This document shows, piece after piece, positions 1-8,563 of a stretch of DNA of 64,000 bases. The translations under genes were made by a program, and so were the position numbers. The DNA is from Flavobacterium subsaxonicum WB 4.1-42 = DSM 21790 (GTDB lineage: Bacteria > Bacteroidota > Bacteroidia > Flavobacteriales > Flavobacteriaceae), in assembly GCF_000422725.1 (NCBI RefSeq), contig NZ_KE383912.1:1-64000 (forward strand). Reading direction: 5' to 3'. Position 1 is the stretch's first letter, and each line of letters begins with the position of its first letter. A model generated the notes under the pieces. It ran no database searches. It was not told where the DNA came from and saw nothing but the letters and a program-made list of their open reading frames with translations.

Positions 1-1
1 A

Positions 2-244
2 GGGAACAGGTACTTAAGAAAAGCTATGTACCTGCCTGCATTGACAGCGGTAAAATGGGATGATACTTTTAGGGCCTTATATGCCCGGATCGTTGCAAAA
101 CAGGGAATTAAAATGAAAGGATTAGTAGCAGTACAACGAAAGCTGCTTGAAACTATATATGTGATCTTTAAACGAAAAGAAAACTATGATAAAAACTATG
201 AAGAAAATAAGCAAAAAAATAGAGCGCAGATACAAATAGTATAA
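2..244 (+). CDS. IS110-family transposase, C-terminal end (cut by window edge)
   Basis: An open frame runs in from the left edge and ends at a stop at 242-244. The peptide has the C-terminal signature of IS110/IS116/IS902 transposases: a YLRKAMYLPAL stretch, then a helical region with FRALYARIVAKQG and the LVAVQRKLLETIYVIFK segment, and a basic tail. IS110 enzymes are DEDD recombinases with an N-terminal RuvC-like domain, which would lie outside the window. An ATG at 26 is internal and is not the true start. Whether the full transposase is intact cannot be judged here. IS110 elements usually lack terminal inverted repeats, and I see no clear element end in the following bases. Confidence 0.75.
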   Translation, partial: GNRYLRKAMYLPALTAVKWDDTFRALYARIVAKQGIKMKGLVAVQRKLLETIYVIFKRKENYDKNYEENKQKNRAQIQIV

Positions 245-399
245 GGCTCTATACAGGATAGCTCAAGGCTTCCTAAGAATACAAAAATAGAAAAAATTAT
301 TATTTTTCTTGTAAATCAACACAGAATCTTCGGAGAGGGGTTGGGGAGAGGACTATATACTATGCCGGGGGTGAGGTCTTGGCCTCATGGTAAGCTCCC

Positions 400-472
400 A
401 GCCCTGATAGAGCCGGTATCCTCGCAGCGCAGCGTAGAGATAAAGGCGATAGCAGGAACACGGATGGCTAAA
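400..472 (+). ncRNA. Possible structured intergenic RNA/repeat (Flavo-1-like)
   Basis: The stretch beginning AGCCCTGATAGAGCCGG and ending near AAAGGCGATAGCAGG then GGATGGCT resembles an intergenic element common in flavobacterial genomes, with paired GATAGAxGCGG and GATAxAGCGG-like words. I associate it tentatively with the Flavo-1 RNA motif. It is preceded by a small TGAGG/CCTCA hairpin at about 371-386 and by a purine-rich tract at 331-352. Family assignment is from memory and needs a covariance-model search. A 61-codon reading frame across it looks non-coding. Confidence 0.35.
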
Positions 473-604
473 ATGCGCATGCCTTTCGCTCCTGAAAATT
501 CGATATTTGGGCACAGTTGTTGCTAATTATGCAGCGGTCAGGTTAACAGGTTTAAAGCAACTTAACCGACTGTTAACTGCTACTGAACACTGACCACTTA
601 TTAC

Positions 605-612
605 TATCTTTG
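605..612 (+). promoter_or_regulatory. Bacteroidetes -7 element upstream of uvrB
   Basis: TATCTTTG matches the TAnnTTTG -7 consensus of the Bacteroidota primary sigma factor. It ends 16 bases before the uvrB ATG, which implies a very short leader. No convincing -33 TTTG is seen at the expected distance. Confidence 0.5.
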
Positions 613-628
613 TATAAAAGCTAACAGA

Positions 629-2614
629 ATGAAATTTAATGTTGTATCGGATTATAAGCCCACGGGCGATCAACCCGGGGCTATTAAGCAATTAACGGCC
701 GGCATACAGGCCGGAGAACCGTTCCAGACCCTGTTGGGCGTTACGGGCTCTGGTAAAACCTTTACCATGGCCAACGTTATAGAGCAGGTGCAAAAGCCCA
801 CGCTGGTACTGGCGCACAACAAAACGCTGGCGGCGCAGCTGTATAGCGAGTTTAAGCAGTTTTTTCCTAACAATGCGGTAGAGTATTTTGTGTCATACTA
901 CGACTACTACCAGCCCGAAGCCTACATACCCGTTAGCGGAACGTACATAGAAAAAGACCTTTCGATTAACGAGGAGCTGGAAAAAATGCGACTGAGCACT
1001 ACCTCATCGCTGCTGTCCGGCCGTCGCGATATTATTGTAATAGCATCGGTATCGTGCCTGTACGGTATTGGTAACCCGGTGGAGTTCCAAAAAAACGTAG
1101 TGTCTATACACAAAGACCAGGTTATAAGCCGCACCAAGCTGCTGCACAGGTTGGTGCAAAGCCTTTATGCCCGTACCGAAGCCGATTTTACACCCGGCAC
1201 CTTTCGTATTAAAGGCGACACGGTAGAGGTTTTTCCGAGTTATGGCGATGAGCCGTTCCGCATTCACTTTTTTGGCGATGAGATAGAAGACATTGAGGCC
1301 TTTGATAAAGCAACATCTAAGGTTATAGAAAAATACGACCGGTTAAATATTTACCCGGCCAACATGTTTGTTACAAGTCCCGATGTGCTTCAGGGTGCTA
1401 TATGGGATATTCAGCAGGACCTTGTAAAACAGGTAGATTACTTTAAAGAAATTGGCAAGCACCTGGAGGCCAAACGCCTCGAAGAGCGTACCAATTTCGA
1501 TTTAGAGATGATTCGCGAACTGGGCTACTGCTCGGGTATCGAAAACTATTCGAGGTACTTAGACCGCAGGCTGCCGGGCACACGCCCGTTCTGTCTGCTG
1601 GATTATTTCCCTAAAGATTTCCTGATGGTGATAGACGAAAGCCACGTTACCGTTAGCCAGGTGCATGCCATGTATGGCGGCGACCGCTCGCGTAAAGAAA
1701 ACCTTGTTGAATACGGCTTTAGGCTGCCGGCGGCAATGGACAACCGCCCGCTTAAGTTTGAAGAGTTCGAGGCCATGCAAAACCAGGTGGTGTATGTTAG
1801 CGCCACCCCGGCCGATTACGAGCTGCAAAAAAGCGGCGGTGTGTATGTAGAGCAAATTATTCGCCCTACCGGCCTGTTAGACCCTATTATCGAAGTGCGC
1901 CCAAGCCTTAACCAGATAGACGACCTTATTGAAGAAATTCAGCAGCGTGTAGAGCTGGACGAGCGTACGCTGGTTACCACCCTTACCAAACGTATGGCCG
2001 AAGAGCTGGCCAAATACCTTACAAAAGTATCTATAAGGTGCCGCTACATTCACAGCGAAGTAGATACGCTGGAGCGTGTAGAGATTATGCAGGATTTGCG
2101 TAAGGGTATTTTTGATGTGCTTATTGGCGTTAACCTGCTTAGGGAGGGCCTTGATTTACCCGAGGTATCGTTAGTGGCTATTTTAGATGCCGATAAAGAG
2201 GGCTTTTTGCGTAGCAACCGCTCGCTTACCCAAACCGTGGGGCGTGCCGCACGTAACGTTAACGGCAAGGCCATTATGTATGCCGATAAAATTACCGACA
2301 GCATGCAGCGCACTATAGATGAGACCAACTATAAGCGCGAAAAGCAACATAATTACAATATAGAGCATGGCAAGGTGCCAATTGCGCTTAACAAGAAGAT
2401 AGAGAAAAATACCCTGGGCAAAAGCAACGCCTACAAGCTGGAGCATGCTCCAAAAGTGGCCGCCGAACCTGATACTACTTACATGGTTAAGGGCGATATC
2501 GAAAAAATTATCCGCGATAAGCGCAAGAGCATGGAAAAGGCCGCCAAAGAGCTCGACTTTTTACAGGCTGCCAAGTTAAGGGATGAGATTAAAGCGTTAC
2601 AGGAGAAGGTGTAA
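629..2614 (+). CDS. uvrB: UvrABC excinuclease subunit B
   Basis: This is the damage-verification helicase of nucleotide excision repair. It receives damage from UvrA and then recruits UvrC for incision. At 661 aa it has normal family length. Walker A GVTGSGKT lies at residues 37-44, the beta-hairpin that clamps DNA (YDYYQPEAYIP) near residue 91, a DESH motif II box follows, and helicase motif VI is TQTVGRAARN. The C-terminal UVR domain that contacts UvrC is present at about 625-661. The gene is complete and starts at an ATG 16 bases after a TAnnTTTG element. A DUF3885 gene follows after 2 bases, so the two may be co-transcribed. Confidence 0.98.
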   Translation: MKFNVVSDYKPTGDQPGAIKQLTAGIQAGEPFQTLLGVTGSGKTFTMANVIEQVQKPTLVLAHNKTLAAQLYSEFKQFFPNNAVEYFVSYYDYYQPEAYIPVSGTYIEKDLSINEELEKMRLSTTSSLLSGRRDIIVIASVSCLYGIGNPVEFQKNVVSIHKDQVISRTKLLHRLVQSLYARTEADFTPGTFRIKGDTVEVFPSYGDEPFRIHFFGDEIEDIEAFDKATSKVIEKYDRLNIYPANMFVTSPDVLQGAIWDIQQDLVKQVDYFKEIGKHLEAKRLEERTNFDLEMIRELGYCSGIENYSRYLDRRLPGTRPFCLLDYFPKDFLMVIDESHVTVSQVHAMYGGDRSRKENLVEYGFRLPAAMDNRPLKFEEFEAMQNQVVYVSATPADYELQKSGGVYVEQIIRPTGLLDPIIEVRPSLNQIDDLIEEIQQRVELDERTLVTTLTKRMAEELAKYLTKVSIRCRYIHSEVDTLERVEIMQDLRKGIFDVLIGVNLLREGLDLPEVSLVAILDADKEGFLRSNRSLTQTVGRAARNVNGKAIMYADKITDSMQRTIDETNYKREKQHNYNIEHGKVPIALNKKIEKNTLGKSNAYKLEHAPKVAAEPDTTYMVKGDIEKIIRDKRKSMEKAAKELDFLQAAKLRDEIKALQEKV

Positions 2615-2616
2615 TT

Positions 2617-3288
2617 ATGAATATAAAACAGGAATATTTTAAATTTTTAGACGATAATTTTGATGGATTAACCATCAAGCCGCCGTTGTTTTATAGATGG
2701 CAAAATGGGCTTAGGTTTAATTTACAGAGTAAGACTGCTGATTCTGATAGTTATTTTGAGGAATCTGATAGTTATTTTGAGGAAGTAGTTAAAAGGGCTT
2801 CGCTTTTATTTGAAAGCTTTTTTGATGCCGACGACTCCGTTTACATGGTAGTGATAGAGCATAAATTTAAAAGGCAAAAGATCAGGCGATTTAATTACAT
2901 ATTTAATCAGATCCAAAATTTAAAAAGACAGGATATTGACTATTATCGCATTAAAAACTTTTTTGACGAGGAATCTCTAAACTATCCGTTTGACCAACAT
3001 AATGTTGCTATAGTACAAACCATCGCTAAAAATATTGGCTACCAAAATATACTCAAAGCAATATCATATCGCGATTTCCCTCGAATAATAGAGACTTTAG
3101 GCAGTAAAAGTATTTATTTTATTAATGTAGATAAAAAACTTATCTTTAGTATGTATGATGATAGAGGCCTTGATGTAATAGCATCTAATAAAGAGACATT
3201 AAGAGCCAACTACATTAAGCACAACAGCCTTATTCTTGATTATAACAGGCAAAAAATTGATAGTTTATTCAATCAACCAAAGAATTGA
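2617..3288 (+). CDS. DUF3885 domain-containing protein
   Basis: This 223-residue cytoplasmic protein has the N-terminal pattern of DUF3885 (PPLFYRWQNGLRFNL, then YFEEVVKRASLLFESFFDADD and a VYMVVIEHK strand). No biochemical function is established for the family. Its start lies 2 bases after the uvrB stop. Odd feature: residues SDSYFEE occur twice in a row because of an exact 21-bp tandem duplication at 2743-2784. No signal peptide or membrane segment is visible. DUF3885 proteins are often found near polymorphic toxin or immunity genes, but nothing here shows such a role. Confidence 0.75.
   Translation: MNIKQEYFKFLDDNFDGLTIKPPLFYRWQNGLRFNLQSKTADSDSYFEESDSYFEEVVKRASLLFESFFDADDSVYMVVIEHKFKRQKIRRFNYIFNQIQNLKRQDIDYYRIKNFFDEESLNYPFDQHNVAIVQTIAKNIGYQNILKAISYRDFPRIIETLGSKSIYFINVDKKLIFSMYDDRGLDVIASNKETLRANYIKHNSLILDYNRQKIDSLFNQPKN
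2743..2784 (+). repeat. 21-bp exact tandem duplication inside the DUF3885 gene
   Basis: The 21-base unit starting TCTGATAGTTATTTTGAGG occurs at 2743-2763 and again at 2764-2784 without mismatch. It adds seven residues (SDSYFEE) in frame, which suggests a recent slippage event. Confidence 0.95.
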
Positions 3289-3320
3289 TTTAGATATTAA
3301 CCTTTATAGAGAGCATCACA

Positions 3321-3713
3321 ATGTACTACACCAACAAATACACATCCTACGGCTTTTCGAGCCCTATGGGGCCAAAGTTACGGGCGTATACAGAAGACCA
3401 ATTGTATGCCGACCTGCTTATCTATTACCCTGAGTGCAATGCTGTAAAATTCGACTGGTCTAAAAGTGTTGTTGAGGGCGATACAGCCGATTACCTTGAT
3501 GGCAGCCTCGAAAATTATTCATATATAATAATTGATGACAATGACGGAAACTTTATTGCCGAAGGCTGGATGGAGTTTGTTTTTAACGGCGATGTTCTTA
3601 TTATCTATTGGGATTTGCTGGAATTCTCTAAAGATTTATTAGCTTTAGGTAAGTGTGTTAATAAGTCAGAATTTGGAATGCCACCCCATATTTCTAAACT
3701 TGCAGCAGCCTAA
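3321..3713 (+). CDS. Hypothetical protein, 130 aa
   Basis: I do not recognise this family. The protein is acidic and looks soluble, with no signal peptide or transmembrane helix. Aromatic and acidic segments (YTEDQLYADLLIYYPECNAVKFDW, split here for reading; IIIDDNDGNFIAEGWMEF) suggest a small alpha/beta fold. It begins 32 bases after the DUF3885 gene on the same strand, so it may belong to the same transcript. Small soluble proteins beside DUF3885 genes are sometimes immunity-like, but that is only context. Confidence 0.6.
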   Translation: MYYTNKYTSYGFSSPMGPKLRAYTEDQLYADLLIYYPECNAVKFDWSKSVVEGDTADYLDGSLENYSYIIIDDNDGNFIAEGWMEFVFNGDVLIIYWDLLEFSKDLLALGKCVNKSEFGMPPHISKLAAA

Positions 3714-3894
3714 TCTTAATAAATGTAAAATTTACACATGGCTAATGTAAGGATAGCAAAAAAATAATTGCAAATTTTTGCGTGTTTATAATTTCGGCTC
3801 TATAAATGATGATGAAAAGCCTAAAAGATGTACTTTTACAGGCTATGAAATTGAAAAAATAACTTAAGCGCTTCAGGCAGAAGGTTTAACTATT

Positions 3895-4338
3895 ATGAAT
3901 AATACGAAGATTGACCCGTGGAATTTCGACTCGGCCTACCCATCGCCGGATAATACACATACTGTAACCTACAGCGACCTGGAAGAAATGGCTATTGGTG
4001 CACCCCTAAACGGCCAGTGCTTTTTACATTTCCCTAACGGGCGCAGCATTAAATTAGGCGGCTGGTGCGGTGGCCCCCCGGTTTGGGAGCCCGATGGCAA
4101 ACGCTTTGCCCTGCCCCTCTGGAAACGCAAAATATTTGTAGGCACCGTACAGCAACTGGCTATTATAGATGTAACTTCTTTAGAAATGAAGATCTACAAT
4201 AAAATTTTCAGCGTGCTCGATGTACAGTCGTTTATAAAAAACATTATAAAAGGCTGCAACACTCCTCTAAACAAATGCGAGCCTGTGCTTTTTGATATCG
4301 AAAAAGAAAAAGTAGGTAAAATTGTAGATTTAAAGTAG
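3895..4338 (+). CDS. Hypothetical protein with a beta-propeller-like repeat, 147 aa
   Basis: The function is unknown. The middle of the protein contains GGPPVWEPDGKRFALPLW followed by QLAIIDVTSLEM, which resembles one blade of a TolB/WD40-like propeller. The C-terminal third (VLDVQSFIKNIIKGC) looks helical. There is no signal peptide. The gene converges with the histidine kinase on the other strand, with 12 bases between the stops. The start ATG is the first in the frame; the 181-base gap upstream has no clear -7 element. Confidence 0.6.
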   Translation: MNNTKIDPWNFDSAYPSPDNTHTVTYSDLEEMAIGAPLNGQCFLHFPNGRSIKLGGWCGGPPVWEPDGKRFALPLWKRKIFVGTVQQLAIIDVTSLEMKIYNKIFSVLDVQSFIKNIIKGCNTPLNKCEPVLFDIEKEKVGKIVDLK

Positions 4339-4350
4339 CGGTTTATCCCC

Positions 4351-5661
4351 CTACTCCGGCAAATAAATCTCGAATGTAGCGCCATGCGGTATAGAGCCAT
4401 TGGCTTTAATGTAGCCGTTGTGGTTGCTTATAATCTTTTTTACAATGGTAAGCCCAATGCCGGTACCCATTTGTTTATCGGCGGTATCCAAACGTTGAAA
4501 AAGCTCAAATATCTTTTCGGCATACCGATTGTCAAAACCAATACCGTTGTCGGTTACTTTAATACAGGTATACAGCTGTGCCGGGTTTAGTGCAGCAATG
4601 CCAAACTCTTTACCGGTTTGGTGCGCAGTGCCCACGGTTATAACCGGTGCTACACCCTCTTTAGAAAATTTAAGCGCGTTACTAAACAGGTTGTACAGCA
4701 GTTGCCTGAACTGAAAGTGTATTACGCTAACATCTACATCGCAATTGCATTCAACTACCGCGCCTTTGGCCTCCATTTCTTCGTGCAGGTCGGCGGCCAC
4801 CTCATCAATAAGCTGCTTTAAGGCTACGGTTTCAAAAACCCTTTCGGTAGATGTTGTACGCGAATACGTAAGCAAATCTTTAATCAGCGCGCTCATTCGC
4901 GATGTCGACTTCTGTATCTTGTTAAAATACTCCTTGCCCTGCCCAGATAGGTTGCCGAACTCCTTTTCCAGTATCAGCGAGCAAAATATCTGTATTTTGC
5001 GCAGCGGTTCCTGCAAATCGTGACTGGAAATATAACTAAACGATCGTAGCTCTTCGTTTATACGCTCCAGTTCTATGTTTTGGGCCTCTACCTCCTGCAT
5101 CCTTTCAGATATGTGGTTTTCCAGTTTTACCTCTAATTCCTGCGTGGCATGCGCCAGTTTTTGGTTGGCTTTTCTAAGGTTCAAAAGGTTTATGGTCTGC
5201 CTTGAAAGTATGTGCAGCGCATTAAGCTGCTGCTCTGTAAGTTCGCGCGGTTTGGTGTCTATAATACAAACGGTACCCAGCCCAAAACCGTCGTTGCTCA
5301 CCAGCGGTACACCCGCATAAAAAACAATATTGGGGTTTCCGGTAACCAGCGGGTTATCCTTAAAGCGCTCGTCTATACGCGAATCGGTTACAATAAAAGG
5401 TTCTTGTGTGTTTATAATGGCATGCGAGCAAAACGAATGCTCTCGCGCCGTCTGGCTGGCCGATAACCCGCGCGCCGACTTAAACCATTGCCTGTCGTCA
5501 TCCACAAAACTTATCAGGGCAATGGGCGCCTCGCAAATTATAGAGGCCATGTGGGTAATATCGTCGTAGTCTTTTTCCGAAAATGTATCCAGTATTCCAA
5601 AACTTTGCAAGTTACCCAAACGCGCATCCTCATCAACTGTAACTTCAATAGTTTTTATCAT
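4351..5661 (-). CDS. GAF-domain sensor histidine kinase
   Basis: This is a cytoplasmic two-component sensor of 436 residues, counted from ATG at 5661; a GTG 9 bases upstream is possible but less likely. A GAF domain occupies about residues 20-160 (EHSFCSHAI, FYAGVPLV). A coiled-coil of roughly 50 residues follows, then a HisKA dimerisation domain with the phospho-accepting His in SSHDLQEPLRK near residue 213. The C-terminal HATPase_c domain has N-box LFSNALKFS, G1 DNGIGFD and G2 GTGIGLTIV. No transmembrane segments are present, so the signal is probably intracellular. No response regulator is adjacent. The SHDLQEPL box is the type found in phytochrome-like kinases and matches the second kinase at 34.7 kb. 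Confidence 0.9.
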   Translation of the reverse strand: MIKTIEVTVDEDARLGNLQSFGILDTFSEKDYDDITHMASIICEAPIALISFVDDDRQWFKSARGLSASQTAREHSFCSHAIINTQEPFIVTDSRIDERFKDNPLVTGNPNIVFYAGVPLVSNDGFGLGTVCIIDTKPRELTEQQLNALHILSRQTINLLNLRKANQKLAHATQELEVKLENHISERMQEVEAQNIELERINEELRSFSYISSHDLQEPLRKIQIFCSLILEKEFGNLSGQGKEYFNKIQKSTSRMSALIKDLLTYSRTTSTERVFETVALKQLIDEVAADLHEEMEAKGAVVECNCDVDVSVIHFQFRQLLYNLFSNALKFSKEGVAPVITVGTAHQTGKEFGIAALNPAQLYTCIKVTDNGIGFDNRYAEKIFELFQRLDTADKQMGTGIGLTIVKKIISNHNGYIKANGSIPHGATFEIYLPE

Positions 5662-5842
5662 GGTACACACCGTATTTCTTAGGGTTTAAATATAGGTATT
5701 CTATTTAAATATTAAATACGGCATTTAGTTAATTGCGTGTTAACCGCAGTTAGCGTTTAACAGAAGAATAATAAGGCAATAATGCTTAATTTTACACTAT
5801 AATACTGCATATAGCGTTAACGTTTATACTTAAATTATAGTA

Positions 5843-6343
5843 ATGAAATTTTATATTGCCCTTTTGCTTCTTTTCTCTGCCACTACAGCCTTCGCCCAGA
5901 GTACAACAAAAGATAAAGATGCCAAAAACAAAGAGCTGTGGGAAAGCCTTAACAAGCCCGAAAACTACATTATAGACCAGGAAGACATTTATACGCCCGA
6001 CCAGGAACGTTTTCTGGACGAAATTATAACCGACTACAGAAAACGCAATGGCGTAGAGATTGTAATAATTGCTGTGGCTACCGCCGAGAAATTCGATGCC
6101 CTTACCCTGCATGATGCACACAAATGGGCCAACACTACCGCCGAAGATAACGGCATTTTACTGGCCATAGGCAAAGGCCTGCACCGCATGCGCATACAAA
6201 ATGGCAACAAGGTAAAGGAACAGATTTCGGATGCCGAAACCCGCCTTATTATTGATGCGTTCTGTATTCCTAAATTTAAAAACAACGACTATTATCAAGG
6301 CACGGTAGATGGTATTATAGAGATTGTTAAAAAGCTGAAGTAG
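5843..6343 (+). CDS. Secreted TPM-domain protein
   Basis: The 166-residue protein begins with a signal peptide (MKFYIALLLLFSATTAFAQ) and then a single TPM domain (formerly DUF477). Visible markers are YTPDQERFLDEIITDY, GVEIVIIAVATAE, the DNGILLAIG strand and a FKNNDYYQG loop. TPM proteins are thylakoid TLP18.3-like phosphatases or photosystem maintenance proteins in plants; bacterial members are mostly uncharacterised. Here it would be periplasmic or lipid-free in the envelope. Two membrane-protein genes follow directly, so the three probably form an operon. Confidence 0.8.
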   Translation: MKFYIALLLLFSATTAFAQSTTKDKDAKNKELWESLNKPENYIIDQEDIYTPDQERFLDEIITDYRKRNGVEIVIIAVATAEKFDALTLHDAHKWANTTAEDNGILLAIGKGLHRMRIQNGNKVKEQISDAETRLIIDAFCIPKFKNNDYYQGTVDGIIEIVKKLK

Positions 6344-6370
6344 GTGGAAAAACGAGCTAAGGATAATTAC

Positions 6371-6799
6371 ATGGTAAACCACTATAAAACAGTTGCTTTT
6401 ATTTATTGTTTATTGATAACATGTATAGTTTTATTCTTCTTTATGCTTAGCCTTACAATGAAAGAGAATCTTCATTTCCAGGCAATACACTATATATTAA
6501 TAGTGTATATGTGCGCCAATCATATAGTATTACGTACATTTCCAAAAATTATAAGTAAAAGCCCGCTAATTGTTAGTGCTATGGCTATTTTTACCTGTAT
6601 TTTACTATTTCCAAGCCTAATAGTAGCATTATGGGGTGTTTATAATATTGTTTTTTTAGGTATGGATGGCGGCTTTATAGGAATACTCATACTTGTAATT
6701 ATAACCTTTTGCAGTGGCTGGCTTTTAGTACGGCTGGGAAATTTTATATTTAAAAAATCTCAAAATTATATTGGTAATGAGAAAGAAGAAATTAATTAA
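6371..6799 (+). CDS. Small integral membrane protein
   Basis: I do not recognise a family. Starting at ATG 6371, the product has 142 residues with about four hydrophobic helices (TVAFIYCLLITCIVLFFFML, then segments around YILIVYMCANHIV, LIVSAMAIFTCILLF and GGFIGILILVIITF) and a short basic C-terminus. A GTG at 6344, directly after the TPM stop, is an alternative start that adds nine residues. It overlaps the next gene by 23 bases, which indicates translational coupling. Confidence 0.6.
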   Translation: MVNHYKTVAFIYCLLITCIVLFFFMLSLTMKENLHFQAIHYILIVYMCANHIVLRTFPKIISKSPLIVSAMAIFTCILLFPSLIVALWGVYNIVFLGMDGGFIGILILVIITFCSGWLLVRLGNFIFKKSQNYIGNEKEEIN

Positions 6800-7343
6800 A
6801 TACGGTACGCTATTTCTCATTGGTACGTTGCTGCTTTACAATATACTTCCTATGGGCGATTATGGCAGGGGCATGGGTTCTGGCTTGGCACTTGTATTAT
6901 TTGGTAGCATCCTTATCCTGGCATTTATAATTGTGGCACTACGCTTTGGCATTGCACTTTATAGAGGCCAAAAAGACTACGATTTTATACCCTTACTAAT
7001 TATTGCCTGCTATTTACTGATAGCCTGGATAGCATTAGCAGCAGATGGCCATAAATTCTGGACAAATAAAGTTTTGGGGGCCAATATAGAAAATCAGCAT
7101 ACAAGCGGAGGATCTTTAACGCTGTATAAAAACAACAGTTTTGCAGCCACCAGGTTATACGCTGATTTTTCGGAAACATTTCAGGGTAACTATACCATTG
7201 TAAATGATACTTTATACCTTGAAAGAGATAATCTTTCTAAGATAACGGACAGCTTGTTTACAACTCAATATTTCATCAGTAAAAAAGATAGCACCTTGTT
7301 TGCCAAAGGGACAGGTTTCGATAATTTAAAGATTGCCCCTTAA
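6777..7343 (+). CDS. Membrane protein with C-terminal periplasmic-type domain
   Basis: The protein has 188 residues from ATG 6777; a TTG at 6771 is also in frame. Three hydrophobic helices lie at about residues 9-110 (LFLIGTLLLYNILP, LALVLFGSILILAFIIVAL, LIIACYLLIAWIAL). A soluble C-terminal domain of about 75 residues follows, rich in short beta strands (LTLYKNNSF, FQGNYTIVNDTLYLERD). That pattern, a strand series measuring change from a reference form, resembles small lipocalin-like folds. The start overlaps the preceding gene. The stop abuts the convergent thioredoxin-like gene with no spacer. Confidence 0.6.
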   Translation: MRKKKLIKYGTLFLIGTLLLYNILPMGDYGRGMGSGLALVLFGSILILAFIIVALRFGIALYRGQKDYDFIPLLIIACYLLIAWIALAADGHKFWTNKVLGANIENQHTSGGSLTLYKNNSFAATRLYADFSETFQGNYTIVNDTLYLERDNLSKITDSLFTTQYFISKKDSTLFAKGTGFDNLKIAP

Positions 7344-7916
7344 TTATTTTGTAAGCACCGGCACTATCCTGTTTTGTATAATGTAATCGTTGTCTTTCCA
7401 GTTACCATTATAGTCTTTCCAAGTGGTAACCATTACAACCTTGCCCTCGCTGTCTAAAACAATATATTTAGAAAAATCGTCTATATTTTCAAACTGCGGC
7501 GGGGTAATTTCGGTCACAAATTTCTTGTTGCGCTTATTGGTTTTTACGCCATACACGTCATCTTTTAAAACCGCAATTTTAATAGTAGGGTCTAACTTAT
7601 AAAGGTAGTCTACTGCACCCGTAATATATTTGGTATTGCTTTGCGCATCTACAAGCAATACATAAAACTCCATATTATAATCTTTAGCCAGTTTAATGGC
7701 TGTAGGCAGGTGCACACGGCACGGCTCGCACCAAACACCAAAAGTATAGAACAGGGTATTTTTCTTGCCCGACTCCTTCGCAACCTTGCTAATAATGGCA
7801 GCGTCTACCGGTTTAATACTAACGTTAACATTGGGTTTTGCGGTAGTATCGGCCACAGCCTGGGCAAAAGTAAATTGCGTGCATAAAAAGGCGCAAAGTA
7901 GTAATAGGTGTTTCAT
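7344..7916 (-). CDS. Thioredoxin-like (TlpA-type) envelope protein
   Basis: A signal peptide (MKHLLLLCAFLCTQFTFAQ) is followed by a thioredoxin fold with the redox motif WCEPC, cysteines at residues 63 and 66. The C-terminal half (YIVLDSEGKVVMVTTW) matches the last strands of the fold. TlpA/ResA-like proteins reduce or isomerise disulfides in the periplasm, for example in cytochrome c maturation. No cytochrome gene is nearby, so the target is unknown. At 190 residues it has normal length. The stop codon lies immediately next to the stop of the gene on the opposite strand. Confidence 0.85.
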   Translation of the reverse strand: MKHLLLLCAFLCTQFTFAQAVADTTAKPNVNVSIKPVDAAIISKVAKESGKKNTLFYTFGVWCEPCRVHLPTAIKLAKDYNMEFYVLLVDAQSNTKYITGAVDYLYKLDPTIKIAVLKDDVYGVKTNKRNKKFVTEITPPQFENIDDFSKYIVLDSEGKVVMVTTWKDYNGNWKDNDYIIQNRIVPVLTK

Positions 7917-7974
7917 AAGGCAGTATTGGTTAGGTTTTCAAATATAATAATAAGTCGGCATTGTTAACCAAAGC

Positions 7975-8010
7975 CCATAAAAAAACTGCCTTATTTGCTA
8001 AGGCAGTTTT
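7975..8010 (-). terminator. Intrinsic terminator of the gene at 8033-8404
   Basis: On the minus strand a 12-bp stem (AAAACTGCCTTA / TAAGGCAGTTTT) with a 5-base loop is followed by a run of T. It lies 23 bases past the stop of the upstream minus-strand gene. Confidence 0.85.
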
Positions 8011-8032
8011 AATAATGTATTTTTTACGAAAG

Positions 8033-8404
8033 CTAATTAAACTTAGCAGTAACCATTTCGATAAACTTCTCATCGCTCATTTTGTTCGATGTACTTTCGT
8101 CCGCCACCGCATTTTTATACTGCGGCGTTTCCGAAAGGTATTTTATAAACTGCTCCTGCGCATCGCCCGTACCTGTTATATGTATAACATCTACATTTTG
8201 CATAAAAGCTGTAATTTCTTTAAAAAATTTATGCTGAAGCGTAATTTCATGATTGTTGGCGGCATTCTCGCTGCTGTTACCGTCGGCACCCGCATTAGTG
8301 GCATGGCCCAGTACAATAAATTCACCTTCGGTAATATCTTCTCTTCCTACTATGGTGGCGTTATGCGAATCCATCCATACACCAAACTGTTTTTTTCCTG
8401 ACAT
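8033..8404 (-). CDS. Uncharacterised eRF1/Dom34-like small protein
   Basis: This soluble 123-residue protein starts MSGKKQFGVWMDSHNATIV and has a strand-helix end VIHITGTGDAQEQFIKYL. That combination (a -W-D-hydrophobic start and ITGTGxAxxxF) is shared with short flavobacterial proteins that resemble the central domain of archaeal/eukaryotic release factors. The relation to bacterial eRF1-like (baeRF) proteins is my inference. No ribosome-hydrolysis GGQ motif is present. The gene is monocistronic with its own terminator. Confidence 0.5.
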   Translation of the reverse strand: MSGKKQFGVWMDSHNATIVGREDITEGEFIVLGHATNAGADGNSSENAANNHEITLQHKFFKEITAFMQNVDVIHITGTGDAQEQFIKYLSETPQYKNAVADESTSNKMSDEKFIEMVTAKFN

Positions 8405-8563
8405 TCTGTTTTGTTATTTTCTTAAAGGTACTGCCATATTTAAGTATAAATCCTGCAATTGGGTTAAGATTATGATTAAGAGCGTTAGCACCCTAAAATT
8501 AGCTCAGGTTAAAAATAACCCAAACCCCTACCCTGTTTGCAGCTAAAGTACTATTTTCAGGGT

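Noticed and set aside
341..526. A 61-codon plus-strand frame upstream of uvrB
   Set aside because: It runs through the repeat-like RNA element, has composition unlike a protein, and lacks any familiar motif.
7961..8401. Plus-strand frame of 146 codons
   Set aside because: It is antisense to the conserved gene at 8033-8404 and includes its terminator.
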